From the NCBI RefSeq assembly GCF_004193775.1, contig NC_041011.1, forward strand, positions 10,877,656 to 10,941,655: DNA of 64,000 nucleotides, in the 5' to 3' direction. Of the stretch, positions 1 through 11,100 are shown piece after piece. The notes below the pieces were generated by a model, which saw nothing but the letters and a program-made list of their open reading frames with translations, did no database searches and was not told the origin of the DNA. The stretch's first letter is position 1. Each line of letters opens with the position of its first letter. Position numbers and translations under genes: made by a program. This DNA is from Glycine soja. Taxonomy: Eukaryota; Streptophyta; Magnoliopsida; Fabales; Fabaceae.

Positions 1-200
1 AAATTATAATGTAGCAGTTTATTTACACACACTCCACTTTGCTAAATACACTCCCATTTTTGTGTTTTTGACTAGTTTCTTCCCGAAACATCTCAGAACT
101 TTACGGATTCTACAACGAAGGGTGTTAAACATTTTGAGGTGGTCAAATGAAGGTTGCATGCCGACAAACAATGGTTCTCGGACGAAATTAGGGTATGACA
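1..200 (-). mobile_element. Start of a Tat/Ogre-type Ty3 LTR (cut by window edge)
   Basis: Read on the minus strand, an LTR begins at position 200 with TGTCATACCC, directly after a purine-rich tract (201-217), and runs off the window at position 1. The same stretch recurs at 39351-39550, where more of the LTR is visible. TG at the LTR start after a polypurine tract is the standard 3' LTR arrangement. Assignment to the Tat/Ogre lineage is inferred from the neighbouring reverse-transcriptase and ORF1-like pseudogenes on the same strand. Confidence 0.6.
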
Positions 201-217
201 GTTGCCCCTCTTTACTT
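201..217 (-). promoter_or_regulatory. Polypurine tract of the Tat-type element
   Basis: Minus-strand AAGTAAAGAGGGGCAAC lies immediately before the TGTCA start of the LTR. Such tracts prime plus-strand DNA synthesis in LTR retrotransposons. It is conserved in the second copy at 39551-39567. Confidence 0.6.
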
Positions 218-511
218 ATCTTTTATCGGAGATAAAAGTGAAGTAAAGATAAGACACTAATTTCGTTCGAGCGGATCCTTACTCGAGCAATCAATAGCCC
301 AACCAGCGAAACGCTTCGTCGGACTTGGACGTCTTTGGATGGCAAAGGAAAAAATTTGGAAAAACCTGCAAAAATCTTCAAAATGATTAGAAATGGCCGA
401 CCATCATCATTCTGATGTCATCGGACTTGTTTGTCTCTGGATGATAAAGGTGCGGATAACCATGAGGTATATCCACGTGTTACCGGACCCTTGAGTGTGA
501 CGGATAGAAAA

Positions 512-1391
512 ATGAGATTTTTTCACAGTCTCGACCGGAAGACGCTAACATCTCCGGAAAAGGTGCAGATGATGACGTTAGTGACAAAATGCTATCAGGC
601 TGTGAGTCTTACGAATAACAAATGAGACTTTTTCGCAGTCTTGGCCGGAAGACGCTGACATCTCCGGGAAGGTGCAGATGACGACTTTAGTCACTGCATG
701 CTACCAGGCTTTGAGTCTTACAGATAGCAAATGAGACTATTTCACAGTCTCGGCCGGAAGATGATGACATCTTCGAGAAAGGTGCAGATGATGATGTTAG
801 TTACTGCATTCTATCAAGCTTTGAGTCTTACGGATAGAAAATGAGACTTTTTCGCAGTCTCGGCCGGAAGTCGCTGACATCTTCGGGGAAGGTGCAGATG
901 ACGACGTTAGTCACTGCATGCTATCGAGCTTTGAGTCTTATGGATAGCAAATGAGACTTTTTCACAGTCTCGGCCGGAAGATGCTGACATCTCCGAGGAA
1001 GGTGCAGATGACGACGTTAGTCACTGCATGCTATCGGACTTTGAGTGTTATGGATAGCAAATGATACTTTTTCGCAGTCTCGGCCGAAAGACGCTGACAT
1101 CTCTAGGGAAAGTGCAGATGACGACGTTAGTCACTGCATGCTATCGGGCTTTCAGTCTTACGGATAGCAAATGAGACTTTTCCGCAGTCTCGGTCGGAAG
1201 ACGCTGACATCTTCGAGGAAGGTGCAGATGATGACGTTAGTCACTGCATGCTATCGGGCTTTGAGTCTTATTTATAGAAAAATGATACTTTTTCGCAGTC
1301 TCGGTCGGAAGACGCTGACATCTCAAGGGAAGGTGCAGATGGTGACGTTAGTCACTACATGCTATCGGGCTTTGAGTCTTATGGATAGCAA
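512..1391. repeat. Tandem repeat, eight units of about 110 bp
   Basis: Units start at about 512, 622, 731, 841, 951, 1061, 1171 and 1282, each opening with a form of ATGAGACTTTTTCGCAGTCT and containing GGTGCAGATGACGACGTTAG. Units differ by scattered substitutions. The period (110) is not a multiple of three, so the open frames crossing it are not a conserved protein repeat. The array lies between the polypurine tract and the coding remains, i.e. in the 3' untranslated internal part of the Tat-type element. A seven-unit version lies at 39862-40610. Confidence 0.95.
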
Positions 1392-2110
1392 ATGAGTGTG
1401 TGCGGGTTACCGTATAGGGCGTCTCCGCGTGCCAATGGACTCACAGGTCACGATAGCAAAAAGTGGGGTGGTCGACAAAAGCGAGGCTTTTGCTCCTACA
1501 TATCCTCAATTTATGATGAGGAACTCAAACCAACGTAGCTCTTCACTTTGTGTGAGACTAAAATAGTCTCAGAGTGCTTTCGCTAAAATGCGAACATGCT
1601 TTAGCAAAGAAACAGAACCTCCAATTGATCAGAGCAACATATAGTTTTTGGAGAAAAACAAACGTGTCTACCGGGGGGAAGGAGGGTATGCTGATAAAGT
1701 TTTCTTCAAAGCGACCATTTAGATGAAACACTGGGTCCAACAAAAAAGAAGAAAATCACTCAAAGTGTATAAATCTCACACAGGTAAGTGTTTTATCCTA
1801 ATTCCGAACCATAGATATGTCATGACTTGATTTTGCAAATCATTTCCTATCAAATTTAATATTACACGCGTGATCATGGATCAATAGGACTTTTTCGGGA
1901 ATGTTGTTTTGGTGGGAAATTCGGCTCTGAGTGTTTGGGCCTTTTCCTTTTCTGTTTTTGTTTAGTGCGGGGCGAGAAAGTTGTCAGTGCACAGGATTTT
2001 GGTTGGCGATCAAAGGGAGAGGACCACTTCAAGCCATGGTTTCCTTTCTTTTCTTGTTTACTTGTGACAATTCTGTATTGTTCAGATATTGTCTAGTCCA
2101 AAAACTTTTC
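1392..2110. other. Untranslated internal DNA of the Tat-type element
   Basis: No coding potential recognised. From about 1557 to 2110 it matches 40612-41161 almost base for base. The part 1392-1556 is absent from the second copy, where the tandem array joins directly to the sequence corresponding to 1557. A segment near 1462-1510 (GGGGTGGTCGACAAAAGCG) resembles 38042-38090, inside the second copy's LTR region. Confidence 0.5.
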
Positions 2111-3409
2111 TGTATATTTCTTTTGTTTTCTTCCGATCTTTGATCGGGAATTTTTCTTTCTTCTTTTTTTTTTTTGCTTTCTTCCAATCTTTGATTGGGA
2201 ATTTTCTTCTTTTCCTCTTCTTCCGATCTTTGATCAGGAACTTCTTTTTTTCTCTTTTTTTTCTTTTCTTTTTCTTTTCTTCCGAGGGCAAAGATGGACA
2301 TTCTCACCCTGGGTTATGGTGAGTTGGTATTTTTGGCTCAGAGCTTGTAGAACAACTGGACATGATATATGTCAGGGTGTTGGTTTGGTCACCAGTCCAG
2401 GGGTAAAGGGATGTCCCATATTATTTCCATGACACGCGCCCAACGATGATGATTCAGAAATTTAATGCAAAACTGGTCATGCATGCACCTATGTGGACAC
2501 TCAAGCATCAAGTTTTTATGGTCACGCGACACTAGGGCTCAGGATTCATCATTTTTCCTATTTAAGTCAACCCAGTGTTTCCAAAATATGCTCCTTTATC
2601 AATTCATACATTTGTCCGAGTCTATCTTGAGCATTCGGGAAAATTTTCACAGCATTCACCCTTTAGGTGCGTACACACATTTTTTTTAACAAAGCCTTTG
2701 TGTCACGATCAGTAAATCTTTTCTTCCAAAGAAAAGCCAGAAGTTATTTCTTTTCCAAAGCATGTTGGCCTTTTAGTTAACCAATTTATTTTTATTTTGT
2801 TTTTCTTTTCGACAAAGTTGATATCTACGATCACATATGTTTTTTTTTCTTTTCTAAAAAGTCATGCAAACGAGGGTACGCAAGGCCCACCTACGTCAAA
2901 ATAAACGAAGAAAATGCAATGATAAGTCGCAATAAAAAAACAATGACAAAACAAATTGAGAGACGTAATGCCGGACCACGGTGGGAGCAAACACAATAAC
3001 TGAAAGCAGCAGTGTTAAATCACAATGGAAACATTAACAATAATTGAAAACAGTGATTTTGGACGACATGGAATCACAAGTGCAACGACCTTGGTCGTGT
3101 AGCTCCGCCCTGTCCCAGGTAACCGAGCAGGTCGGTCATATCCTCATCCATGTGGGCTCCCTCCGCTTCGCCCGGGGATCTTGCAGGTCCAGTTCCCTCC
3201 TCAGTGGGCCAATCTCCAGGCCACGCGACCTCAACCCTGAATTGCTCTCGGGTAGGGCATACAAAAGGTGGGGAGCCCTGCCCCTACTGGCTGAGGCTGA
3301 AATGGTAGAAGCACTCATGCAATTGCACCTGCCCACGATGGTTGGCCGTCTGCTGGCGAACCATATGCCGTAGATACTACTCCACACTCAATGGTATAAC
3401 CGGATCGGG
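2111..3409. repeat. Pyrimidine-rich minisatellite and untranslated element DNA
   Basis: Between 2131 and 2290 the motif TTCCGATCTTTGATCGGGAA recurs with changes at about 2131, 2182 and 2221, separated by long T/C runs. This is a short irregular minisatellite of 40-60 bp spacing. The rest, to the ORF1-like pseudogene end at 3410, shows no recognisable coding sequence. All of 2111-5071 is missing from the second copy of this block. Confidence 0.5.
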
Positions 3410-4339
3410 CTACTGAGGTGGTGGTGCATGCACAGCCTGTTGTGCGTCACCCTTCGCTTGCCTAGGGGTGCAATATTTCTCGATGAAAGCTCGAGTGATC
3501 GGCAGCCGGATTACCTTGCTTGGGATGACAAGTACACCGTAGAACTGGCAGAGGCCCGTGATCAAGGCCGAAAATCCCAAGGCCCTGTTGGACCTCTCCG
3601 GGTCCAAGGGGTGCCTAGTGGGCACCGTCCCTGCAAACAAATAAATGGCGTCAGCAATTATCTGCGCCACGTGAACAGCCATTCGTGTCAGGATGGTGTA
3701 CACCATCAAGCACTTAGGCAGAGGGAGGTCAAAATTATGGTCGCTGGGCAGGATGTTGTTGAGTAGCAGCGTCATCCATATCTGAGTCAGAGTAGTCATG
3801 CTGGTGTGCATAATCCACACCCGCCTCCCCGCAGCGGTCCGGGCAAAGTCTTTCCCCGGTATGCACAACAGCTGGGCGATGGCCTCCTCGTCAAAGCCGG
3901 AGGCCTAGTCCCTCCTTTGGCTGAATTTGCACCGATGGTCCTCCTCCAAGATCAGTGGGTGGCCCAAGAATTGGCTGAGGGCATCTGTGCCAAAGGGAAT
4001 CCACTGACCCCTTACCCACGAGCGCATATCTCAAACTCCCTCCTCCGTGGGCCAGGCATTAGTGTAGAACTCTAGGACTATCTCAGGGTCGAACTTGGCC
4101 ATGGGAGTCACTAGAGGTGTCCAATGCCTGCGTGCTATCTCCTCCTGGAAGTCTGAGTACTCATCCTTTAAGAGTTGGACGCACCTCTCCCTATGGAATG
4201 ACTATCCCTTGATGGCCTCAAAACGCTGTTGGTGCTCGGCACTCCGGAACCGGTGACTGTCGAACTCCACAGAGGCGCTGGAGCTTTCCCCATGGGCGTC
4301 TCTCATAGACCTCTTTGTGGAGAGCTTCTTCAGAGCCAT
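3410..4339 (-). pseudogene. Tat/Ogre-type ORF1-like protein (putative plant transposon protein domain), stops in frame
   Basis: Reading from an ATG at 4339 down to a stop at 3410 gives one 310-codon frame interrupted by three stops: TAG at codon 46 (4202-4204), TGA at codon 103 (4031-4033) and TAG at codon 145 (3905-3907). The frame otherwise stays open with no frameshift. Recognisable blocks are FDPEIVLEFYTNAWPTEEG, the WVRGQWIPFGTDALSQFLG region and RALGFSALITGLCQFYGV. These are typical of the plant-specific domain often annotated as 'putative plant transposon protein' (Transposase_32) found as ORF1 of Tat/Ogre retrotransposons. Function is not established in the family. The stops look like C-to-T type changes. 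It lies downstream of the RT fragment on the same strand, opposite to the usual ORF1-gag-pol order, so it probably belongs to a different element copy or a rearranged one. Confidence 0.85.
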
Positions 4340-4679
4340 CTCTTGTTGGGGATGAATAACAACGCAAAATGGAATAAAAAAACATTGAGAAATGGTGACC
4401 TAAGGCTGGAAATCCAAGGGATCCAGTGAGCTTACGTTTTTTGGATGAGAGGAAGAAGTTTTGGGTGAAAAACTCACCCCTTCCCTCTCCTTTTAACCTT
4501 TCTTGTGCAGGGGGTGCTCGCCCAGGCAAGCTAACCCTGTGCGTCCTTTTTTTTTCAAACAAGAAAATCATGCGTTCACCTATGGGTCCGTGCTCATTTG
4601 CTCGGAGTCCATAGGATAAGTTTGGCATATAAAAAGACAGAAGCTTTAAAGGATACTAGGTTGTCTCTTAACAGGGCTA
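4340..4679 (-). other. Leader-like DNA between the ORF1-like and RT pseudogenes
   Basis: No protein domain seen. It sits directly upstream of the ORF1-like ATG, so it could be that element's 5' leader. Its upper edge marks a junction: the RT reading frame loses similarity just after its YVDDMIA motif near 4680. Confidence 0.35.
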
Positions 4680-5172
4680 TCATGTCGTCTACGTAGACTT
4701 CGATTTCTCGGTGCATCATGTTGTCGAACAAAGCCACCATAGCCCGTTGGTAGGCTGCCCCGACGTTCTTGAGCCCAAAGGACATCACTTTATAGCAGAA
4801 CGTTCCCCACAGGGTAACAAACGTGGTTTTTTCCATATCTTTTGGTGCCATCTTTATTTGATTGTAGCCTGAGAAACCCTCCATGAAGGAAAACAAAGCG
4901 AAATTTGTTGTGTTGTCTACGAGGACATCGATGTGTGGCAGAGGAAAATTATCTTTGGGACTAGCTCGATTCAGGTCCCAATAGTCCACACACATTCGTA
5001 CCTTCCCATCATTCTAAGGGATCGACACAATGTTGTCCACTCACTCGGGGTATCGAGCCACCGCCAAGAAATCGATGTCGAACTGCTTTTTCACCTCCTC
5101 CTTGATCTTCAGCGACGTCTCGGGTTTCATTCTCCTTAGCTTTTGCTTCACCTCCTTCTTGTTGTTCTGCCT
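4680..5172 (-). pseudogene. Ty3-type (Tat/Ogre) reverse transcriptase fragment
   Basis: The minus-strand frame reads from about 5172 and contains LRRMKPETSLKIKEEVKKQF, then an RT core: MCVDYWDLNRASPKDNFPLP, FSFMEGFSGYNQIKMAPKD, KTTFVTLWGTFCYKVMSFGL and the active-site motif YVDDM. Two in-frame stops (TGA where Trp is expected after RYPE, and TAG a few codons later) break it upstream of 4995. Only fingers/palm are present; protease, RNase H and integrase are missing. The expected continuation after YVDDMIA is lost at about 4680. Upstream it is fused to an unrelated LTR-like scrap at 5173. The same fusion occurs at 41162-41271 in the second copy. Confidence 0.9.
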
Positions 5173-5465
5173 CTATTAGAAACAATCAATTGATATATAT
5201 ACAAGGTCATCCAACCACCTAACTAAGATTTCTCTTATAGCTTTTCTTGACATATCTGATACAGCTATCTATCCTAAAAATAAGTGATCCCAATAATCAA
5301 GAGATCAAGATACAAAATAAAATTAAAATACAATAAGAATTAATACACACAATCAGAATTAATACAAATAGAATCAATTAAGATCAGCACAATCATGTAG
5401 CAATATTCTCAATACAATTAGGATTTGCACAATCATACAACAATATTCTCAATATTGTGCATTAT
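5173..5465. mobile_element. LTR-like fragment fused to the RT pseudogene
   Basis: AT-rich segment beginning TTAGAAACAAT and ending near CAATATTGTGCATTATA, matched closely by 41271-41560. The start resembles a Copia-type LTR lacking its first bases, but no partner LTR, primer site or coding region is present here, so the identity is tentative. What is clear is that it ends at the same point in both copies of the block. Confidence 0.4.
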
Positions 5466-5554
5466 ATAATAATCCTTTTTCAGCCCCCTGGACTATTTAC
5501 AACCGCTAGGTGAATTGTATAGATCCAAATAAAAAGTTTAGTTTTAGAATTTTA

Positions 5555-5611
5555 CATATCTACCGCGAAGGCAATGCTTATGCTGACAAGCTTGCTTCTT
5601 TTGGTGCATAG
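5555..5611 (+). pseudogene. RNase H-like scrap
   Basis: Nineteen codons (18 residues and a terminal TAG) read HIYREGNAYADKLASFGA. This matches the C-terminal signature (REGN..AD.LA..G) of the RNase H-like domain often found at the end of plant LINE polyproteins and in RNase H-domain genes. No further domain sequence is visible on either side, so it is a short relic. Confidence 0.35.
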
Positions 5612-5697
5612 AATGCGAGAAAAAAAATAGTAAGTGTCACGAATCTCTGACATAAGCTTCAACCAATTAACATTGTTTGAATGACAACTGTTGTAGT

Positions 5698-5928
5698 TGG
5701 ACAACAATCACATAGTTTGTCCACCATGGTATGCTTTATGTTCCTATTGGTTATAGTTTTGGTATGCTTTATGTTCCTATTGGTTATAGCTTTGGTGCTA
5801 GAATGTTCAATTTGGAGTCCACAAGAGGAGGATCTCCATATGGTGCTGGAGTTTTTGCTGGTGATGGTACAAGACAAGCAAGTGAAATGGAACTGGAGCT
5901 TGCAGAGTAGCATGGCAAGTATATATGA
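5698..5928 (+). pseudogene. C-terminal fragment of a WrbA/FQR1-type NAD(P)H:quinone oxidoreductase
   Basis: Plus-strand frame through ATG 5731 contains HHGMLYVPIGYSFG, then ARMFNLESTRGGSPYGAGV and FAGDGTRQASEMELELAE. This is the C-terminal region of flavodoxin-fold, FMN-binding WrbA-like quinone reductases (plant FQR1 family), soluble enzymes that reduce quinones by two electrons. A stop (TAG 5713-5715) replaces the Gln expected in the ITQLVHHG motif, and TAG (5908-5910) and TGA (5926-5928) break the end. A 33-bp in-frame duplication repeats the MLYVPIGYSFG block. The N-terminal two thirds are absent. The gene is broken; how it arrived beside the hAT end is unknown. Confidence 0.8.
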
Positions 5929-5987
5929 AATTAGCCCATAAAAGCTAGATTGGATTTTGTGATTAAAATTCCATTAAGCCCTCCTAG

Positions 5988-6382
5988 CTAGGTCAACATT
6001 CTATTTTGTCCCAAGTTGGTGACCTCTAAATCAAACTTCTTAATGCACTCAAACAAACCATTGGTGACCTCAAAATCAAACTCCAAGTCAGTGTTGTCAT
6101 AAAAGCACTCTAGATTTAAGAAGTGGGCAGCTGCATGCAATGGTCTATGAAGCTGACAATTCCATCTTTTATCAATGATTGCAAACACATCTTTGTACTT
6201 GCTTTCATTGTTGTTGAAAGACTTGATAATTGTTTCTTTTGCCTTGTCCATTGCTTCATAAATATAGCCCATGGCTAGTTTCCTTTCACCATCCACAAGA
6301 TGAAGCACTTCCACAAGTGGAGCCATGACTTTAAGAGTGTAAATCACATTATTCCAAAAAAAAGGCATGAGCACTACCTTTG
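5988..6382 (-). pseudogene. hAT transposase, third (C-terminal) piece
   Basis: From the Copia insertion point (6382) the minus-strand frame reads VVLMPFFWNNVIYTLKVMAP, then LVEVLHLVDGERKLAMGYIY and KRWNCQLHRPLHAAAHFLN. This is the segment after DUF659 in BED-type hAT transposases of plants. An internal duplication of the FDFEVTNGLFECIKK stretch (FDLEVTNL) precedes the stop at 5988. The dimerisation domain that normally follows is missing. It continues directly the piece ending at 12855: KEAAK there joins VVLMP here across the CTTTG target site. Confidence 0.88.
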
Positions 6383-8072
6383 TGTAGAAGCAAAGCTTCA
6401 TGGTGAATCAAAGATGATTCAAAGGTGTTTTGATGATAACAATGATGATAACAAAAGATGATGAAAAAGGTGATGACAAAAAGCTCAAAGATCAATCAAA
6501 GAACAACTCAAGTGAATCAAAGATCAATCAAGAACAATTCAAGAGTTCAAGATAAGAATCAAGAAGAATTCAAGACTCAAGAAGAAAGTCTAGAGACAAG
6601 AATCAAGATTCAAGGTTCAAAGATCTCAAGAATCAAGATCAAGATTCAAGACTCAAGATTCAAGAATAAAGAGAAGACTCAATCAAGACAAGTATTAAAA
6701 AGTTTTTCAAAACTTTGAATAGCACATGAGTTTTTGACAAAACCTTTTACCAAAGAGTTTTTACTCTCTGGTAATCGATTACCAGATTGTTGTAATCGAT
6801 TACCAGTAGAAAAAATTGTTTTGAAAAAGTTTTCAAATTGAATTTACAACGTTCCAATTATTTTCAAAAAGTTGTAATCGATTACAATGTTTTGGTAATC
6901 GATTACCAGTGCCTTTGAACGTTGAAATTCAAATTCAAATGTGAAGAGTCACATCCTTTCACACAAAAGCTTTGTGTAATCGGTTACACTAATTTGGTAA
7001 TCGATTACCAGTGTTTGTTTCTGAATAAATCAAAAGATGTAACTCTTCAAAAGGTTTTTGACTTTTTCAAATTGGTTTTAAGTTTTTCTAAAAGTTATAA
7101 CTCTTCTAAATGGTCCTCTTGGCCAGACATGAAGAGTCTATAAAAGCAAGGCTTTGATTTGCTTTTCAAAATAACTTTTACATTCATTTGATCAATCCTT
7201 TACAAGCCTTGAATCTCTTTGGACTTCTTCTTCTTCTTTGTACCAAAAGCTTTCCAAAGTTTTCTGGTTTTCTAAACCTTGAAAACTTGTGCTATTCATC
7301 TTTTCATTCTCTTCTCCCTTTGCCAAAAAGAATTCGCCAAGGTCTAACCGCCTGAATTCTTTTTGGGTCTCTCTTCTCCCATTTCCAAAAGAACAAAGGA
7401 CTAACCGCCTGAATTCTTTTGTGTCTCCCTTCTCCCTTGTCAAAGAATTCAAAACGACACAGTCTGAGAATTCTTTTGATTCTTCCCATTCCCTTATACA
7501 AAAGTGTTCAAAGGACTAACCGCCTGAGAATTATTTTGTATCCCCATTCACAAAGTATCAAAGGTTTAACCGCCTGAGATCTTTGTCTTAACACATTGGA
7601 GGGTACATCCTTTGTGGTACAAGTAGAGGGTACATCTACTTGGGTTTGACTGAGAACAAGAGAGGGTACATCTCTTGTGCATCAGTTCTAGTGGAGGGTA
7701 CATCCACTAGGGTTTCAAAGAGAACAAGGGAGGGTACATCCCTTGTGGATCTTTGCTTGTAAAAGGATTTTTACAAGGTTGAAAGAAATATCAAGGACCG
7801 CAGGTCGCTTGGGGACTGGATGTAGGCACGGGTAGTTGCCGAACCAACATAAAAACTCTTGTGTGTTTGTCTCCTTCTTCCCTACTCTTTTACTTTCCGC
7901 TGTGCATTTAATTTCCGCTTTTACGTTCTGTTAAGTTTCTCTTCTACTCCTTATTCTCTTAACAACATAAGTAAAAGCCTTAGAAGAGTAAATTTTTAAT
8001 TAGTAAAGGTCTAGGAATAATTAATTCAACCCCCCCTCCTTCTTAATTATTCTGAGGCCACTCGATCCAACA
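6383..8072 (+). repeat. 5' LTR of the SIRE-like element (1690 bp)
   Basis: Starts TGTAGAAGCAAAGC, ends CTCGATCCAACA. It contains several palindromic TAATCGATTA motifs in 6770-7010, imperfect repeats around CTAACCGCCTGA (7340-7580) and five GAGGGTACATC motifs (7600-7740). It is about 575 bp longer than the 3' LTR, which lacks the sequence equivalent to about 7051-7625. Confidence 0.95.
7139..7145 (+). promoter_or_regulatory. Probable LTR TATA box
   Basis: TATAAAA in the context GAGTCTATAAAAGCAAGG, about 757 bp into the 5' LTR. A U3 promoter is expected in this region. The matching part of the 3' LTR is deleted. Confidence 0.5.
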
Positions 8073-8073
8073 A

Positions 8074-8090
8074 GTGGTGTCAGAGCAGGT
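8074..8090 (+). promoter_or_regulatory. Primer binding site (initiator tRNA-Met type)
   Basis: GTGGTGTCAGAGCAGGT begins one base after the 5' LTR. It resembles the TGGTATCAGAGC complement of the 3' end of plant initiator tRNA-Met used by Copia elements, with one A-to-G difference. Confidence 0.85.
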
Positions 8091-8122
8091 TTCTTGTAGA
8101 AAGTCTAACCACTTCAAGATTC

Positions 8123-11100
8123 ATGGCCTCTTTAGATTCTGTGTCTTTCAAAAATATTTTCAGGAACAGGTTATTCCAAGATCATGATGAAGACCAAATC
8201 AACTTGTGTCTTATGACAAAATCTGATGAGAATAACAACGAAGATTCTGTAAGGAAGAAATGGTACATAGATAGTGGATGTTCCTAGCACATGACGGGTG
8301 ATGTATCCAAATTCACAACTATTTCTCCCAAGAAAAGTGGACATGTTACATACGGAGACAACAACAAGGGTAAAATTATTGGAGTCGGTAAAATACGTAC
8401 GAGTTCTTCTAATCCTATTGAAAATGTGTTGCTTGTAGAAGGTTTGAAGCATAGTTTATTAAGTGTTAGTCAATTATGTGATAAAGGATATAAAGTATCT
8501 TTTGATTCTGAAAAATGCGTTATTAAGCATGAGCATGACAAAGATATTGAACATATAGGTTTTAGAGAAAATAATGTTTATATGATTGATCTAAAACAAA
8601 AATTTGTAAATGATAGATGCTTTTTAAGTAAAGATTGTGATCCATGGTTATGGCATAAGAGAATTGCTGATATTAACATGGATGATCTAAATGGATTAAT
8701 TTCAAAAGATCTAGTTATTGGATTGCCTAGATTAAAATTTGAAAAAGATAAGTTATGTGATGCATGCCAAAAAGATAAACAAACAAAAGTATCCTTTAAA
8801 TCTAAAAATATTGTTTCTACCACTCAACCATTGTAATTATTACACATGGATTTGTTTGGACCATCTAGGGTCATGAGTTTTGGTGGAAGTTACTATGCAT
8901 TAGTAATTGTTGATGATTATTCTAGATATACTTGGACTTTATTTCTTACTCATAAGAATGATGCATTTCATGCATTTAGAAGACTTGCCAAAGTCATTCA
9001 AAACAAAAAGAATCTCAAAATTATCTCCATCAGAAGTGATCATGGAGGTGTGGATTTGAAAACAATGATTTTGAAATGTTTTGTGATGAGTATGGCATAG
9101 AACACAACTTTTCAGCACCAAGGACACCCCAACAAAATGGAGTAGTAGAAAGAAAAAATAGAGCCCAAGAAGAAATTGCTAGAACTCTTTTAAATGACAC
9201 ACCTCTTCCAAAATACTTTTGGGTAGAAGCAGTTAACACTGCATGTTATATTATGAACAGAGCCTTAATTAGACCTATTCTTAAGAAAACCCCATATGAA
9301 CTTTTCAACAATAGAAAACCAAACATTTCACATTTACATGTTTTTGGATGTATATGTTTTGTTCTAAACAATGGTAAAGAAAGTCTAGGAAAGTTTGATG
9401 CCAAGGCAGATGAGGGTATCTTCCTTGGGTATTCCTTACATAGTAAAGCATTTAGAATATACAACAAAAGAACCATGACAATTGAGGAATCTATACATGT
9501 TACTTTTGATGAAACTAATATTTCCTCCCTAAGAAAGGAGTTTGTTGATGATATTGCAGATACTTTGGAAGATACTCAAAATGAAGAAAGAAATCTGAAA
9601 AGAAAGAGAGATGATGAAGACAAGGATGATCAAGATGATACAGCACAAGAAAATGATAATCTTCCTAAAGAATGGAAAACTTCAAGAAATCATCCTCTTG
9701 ACAACATCATCGGTGATATCTCAAAAGGGGTAACAACTAGACACTCTCTTAAAGATTTATGCAATAATATGACATTTGTTTCATTAATAGAACCTAAAAA
9801 CTTTAAAGAAGCTATTATAGATGACCATTGGATAGTAGCTATGCAAGAAGAATTAAATCAATTTGAAAGAAATGATGTATGGGAATTAGTAGAAAAACCT
9901 TCAGATTATCCAATCATAGGAACTAAATGGGTATTTAGAAATAAATTGGATGAAAATGGTATAGTAATCAGGAATAAAGCTAGACTTGTAGCAAAAGGAT
10001 ATAACCAAGAAGAAGGTATAGACTATGAAGAAACTTTTGCACCTGTAGCTAGATTAGAAGCCATTAGGATGTTATTAGCATATGCATCTATTATGAATTT
10101 TAAACTATATCAAATGGATGTCAAAAGTGCTTTCTTAAATGGTCTAATTCAGGAGGAGGTATATGTGGAACAACCTCCTGGGTTTGAAGATTCACAAAAA
10201 CTAGACCATGTCTATAGATTAAAGAAGGCACTTTATGGCCTAAAACAAACACCTAGGGCTTGGTATGAAAGATTAAGTAAATTCCTATTAGAAAAGAATT
10301 TTACTAGAGGGAAAGTAGATACTACCTTATTCATAAAAAAGAAGGATAATGATATCTTGTTAGTACAAATTTATGTTGATGATATAATTTTTGGATCTAC
10401 TAATGAATCTTTGTGCAAGGAGTTTTCTATTGATATGCAAAGTGAGTTTGAGATGTCCATGATGGGTGAGTTAAATTACTTTCTTGGACTACAAATCAAA
10501 CAAACAAATGATGGGATCTTCGTCAATCAAGCAAAATATTGCAAAGAACTCATTAAGAGATTTGGAATGGAAAACTCAAAACACTTGGCTACCCCTATGA
10601 ATACAAATTGTTATCTTGACAAAGATGAAACCGGTCAACCTGTTGATCCAAAGCAATACAGAGGTATGATTGGATCTCTACTTTACTTATCTGCAAGTAG
10701 GCCAAACATTATGTTTAGTGTATGCATGTGTGCAAGATTTCAATCAGATCCAAAGTTTTCACATTTAATGGCAGTAAAAAGAATTATAAGATAAATTAGG
10801 AACAGTTAGTTTAGGATTATGGTATCCTAAGAATTCTTTATGCAACCTAGTAGGATACTCAGATTCAGATTTTGCTGGATCAAAAACAGATAGGAAGAGT
10901 ACTAGTGGTACATGTCAATTCATAGGGTCTGCACTTGTTTCTTGGAATAGCAAGAAACAAAATAGTGTAGCATTATCCACAGCAGAAGCATAATACATTT
11001 CTGCTGGTAGTTGTTGTGCACAGATTTTGTGGATGAAACAACAACTATCTGATTATGGAATAGTATTAGATCACATTCCCATAAAATGTGACAACACAAG

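Noticed and set aside
512..1395. Open frames across the 110-bp tandem repeat as repeat proteins
   Set aside because: 110 is not divisible by three, so successive units are read in different frames; stops differ between the two copies of the array.
2029..2322. Lys/Glu-rich or Phe-rich proteins on either strand
   Set aside because: They are translations of a T/C-rich minisatellite; low complexity with no conserved start or domain.
3044..4075. Plus-strand frames opposite the ORF1-like pseudogene
   Set aside because: They are antisense shadows; the recognisable domain is on the minus strand.
5681..5941. A plus-strand 86-codon frame with hydrophobic segments at the quinone-reductase relic
   Set aside because: The recognisable protein similarity is in a different frame of the same strand; the hydrophobic frame is its shadow.
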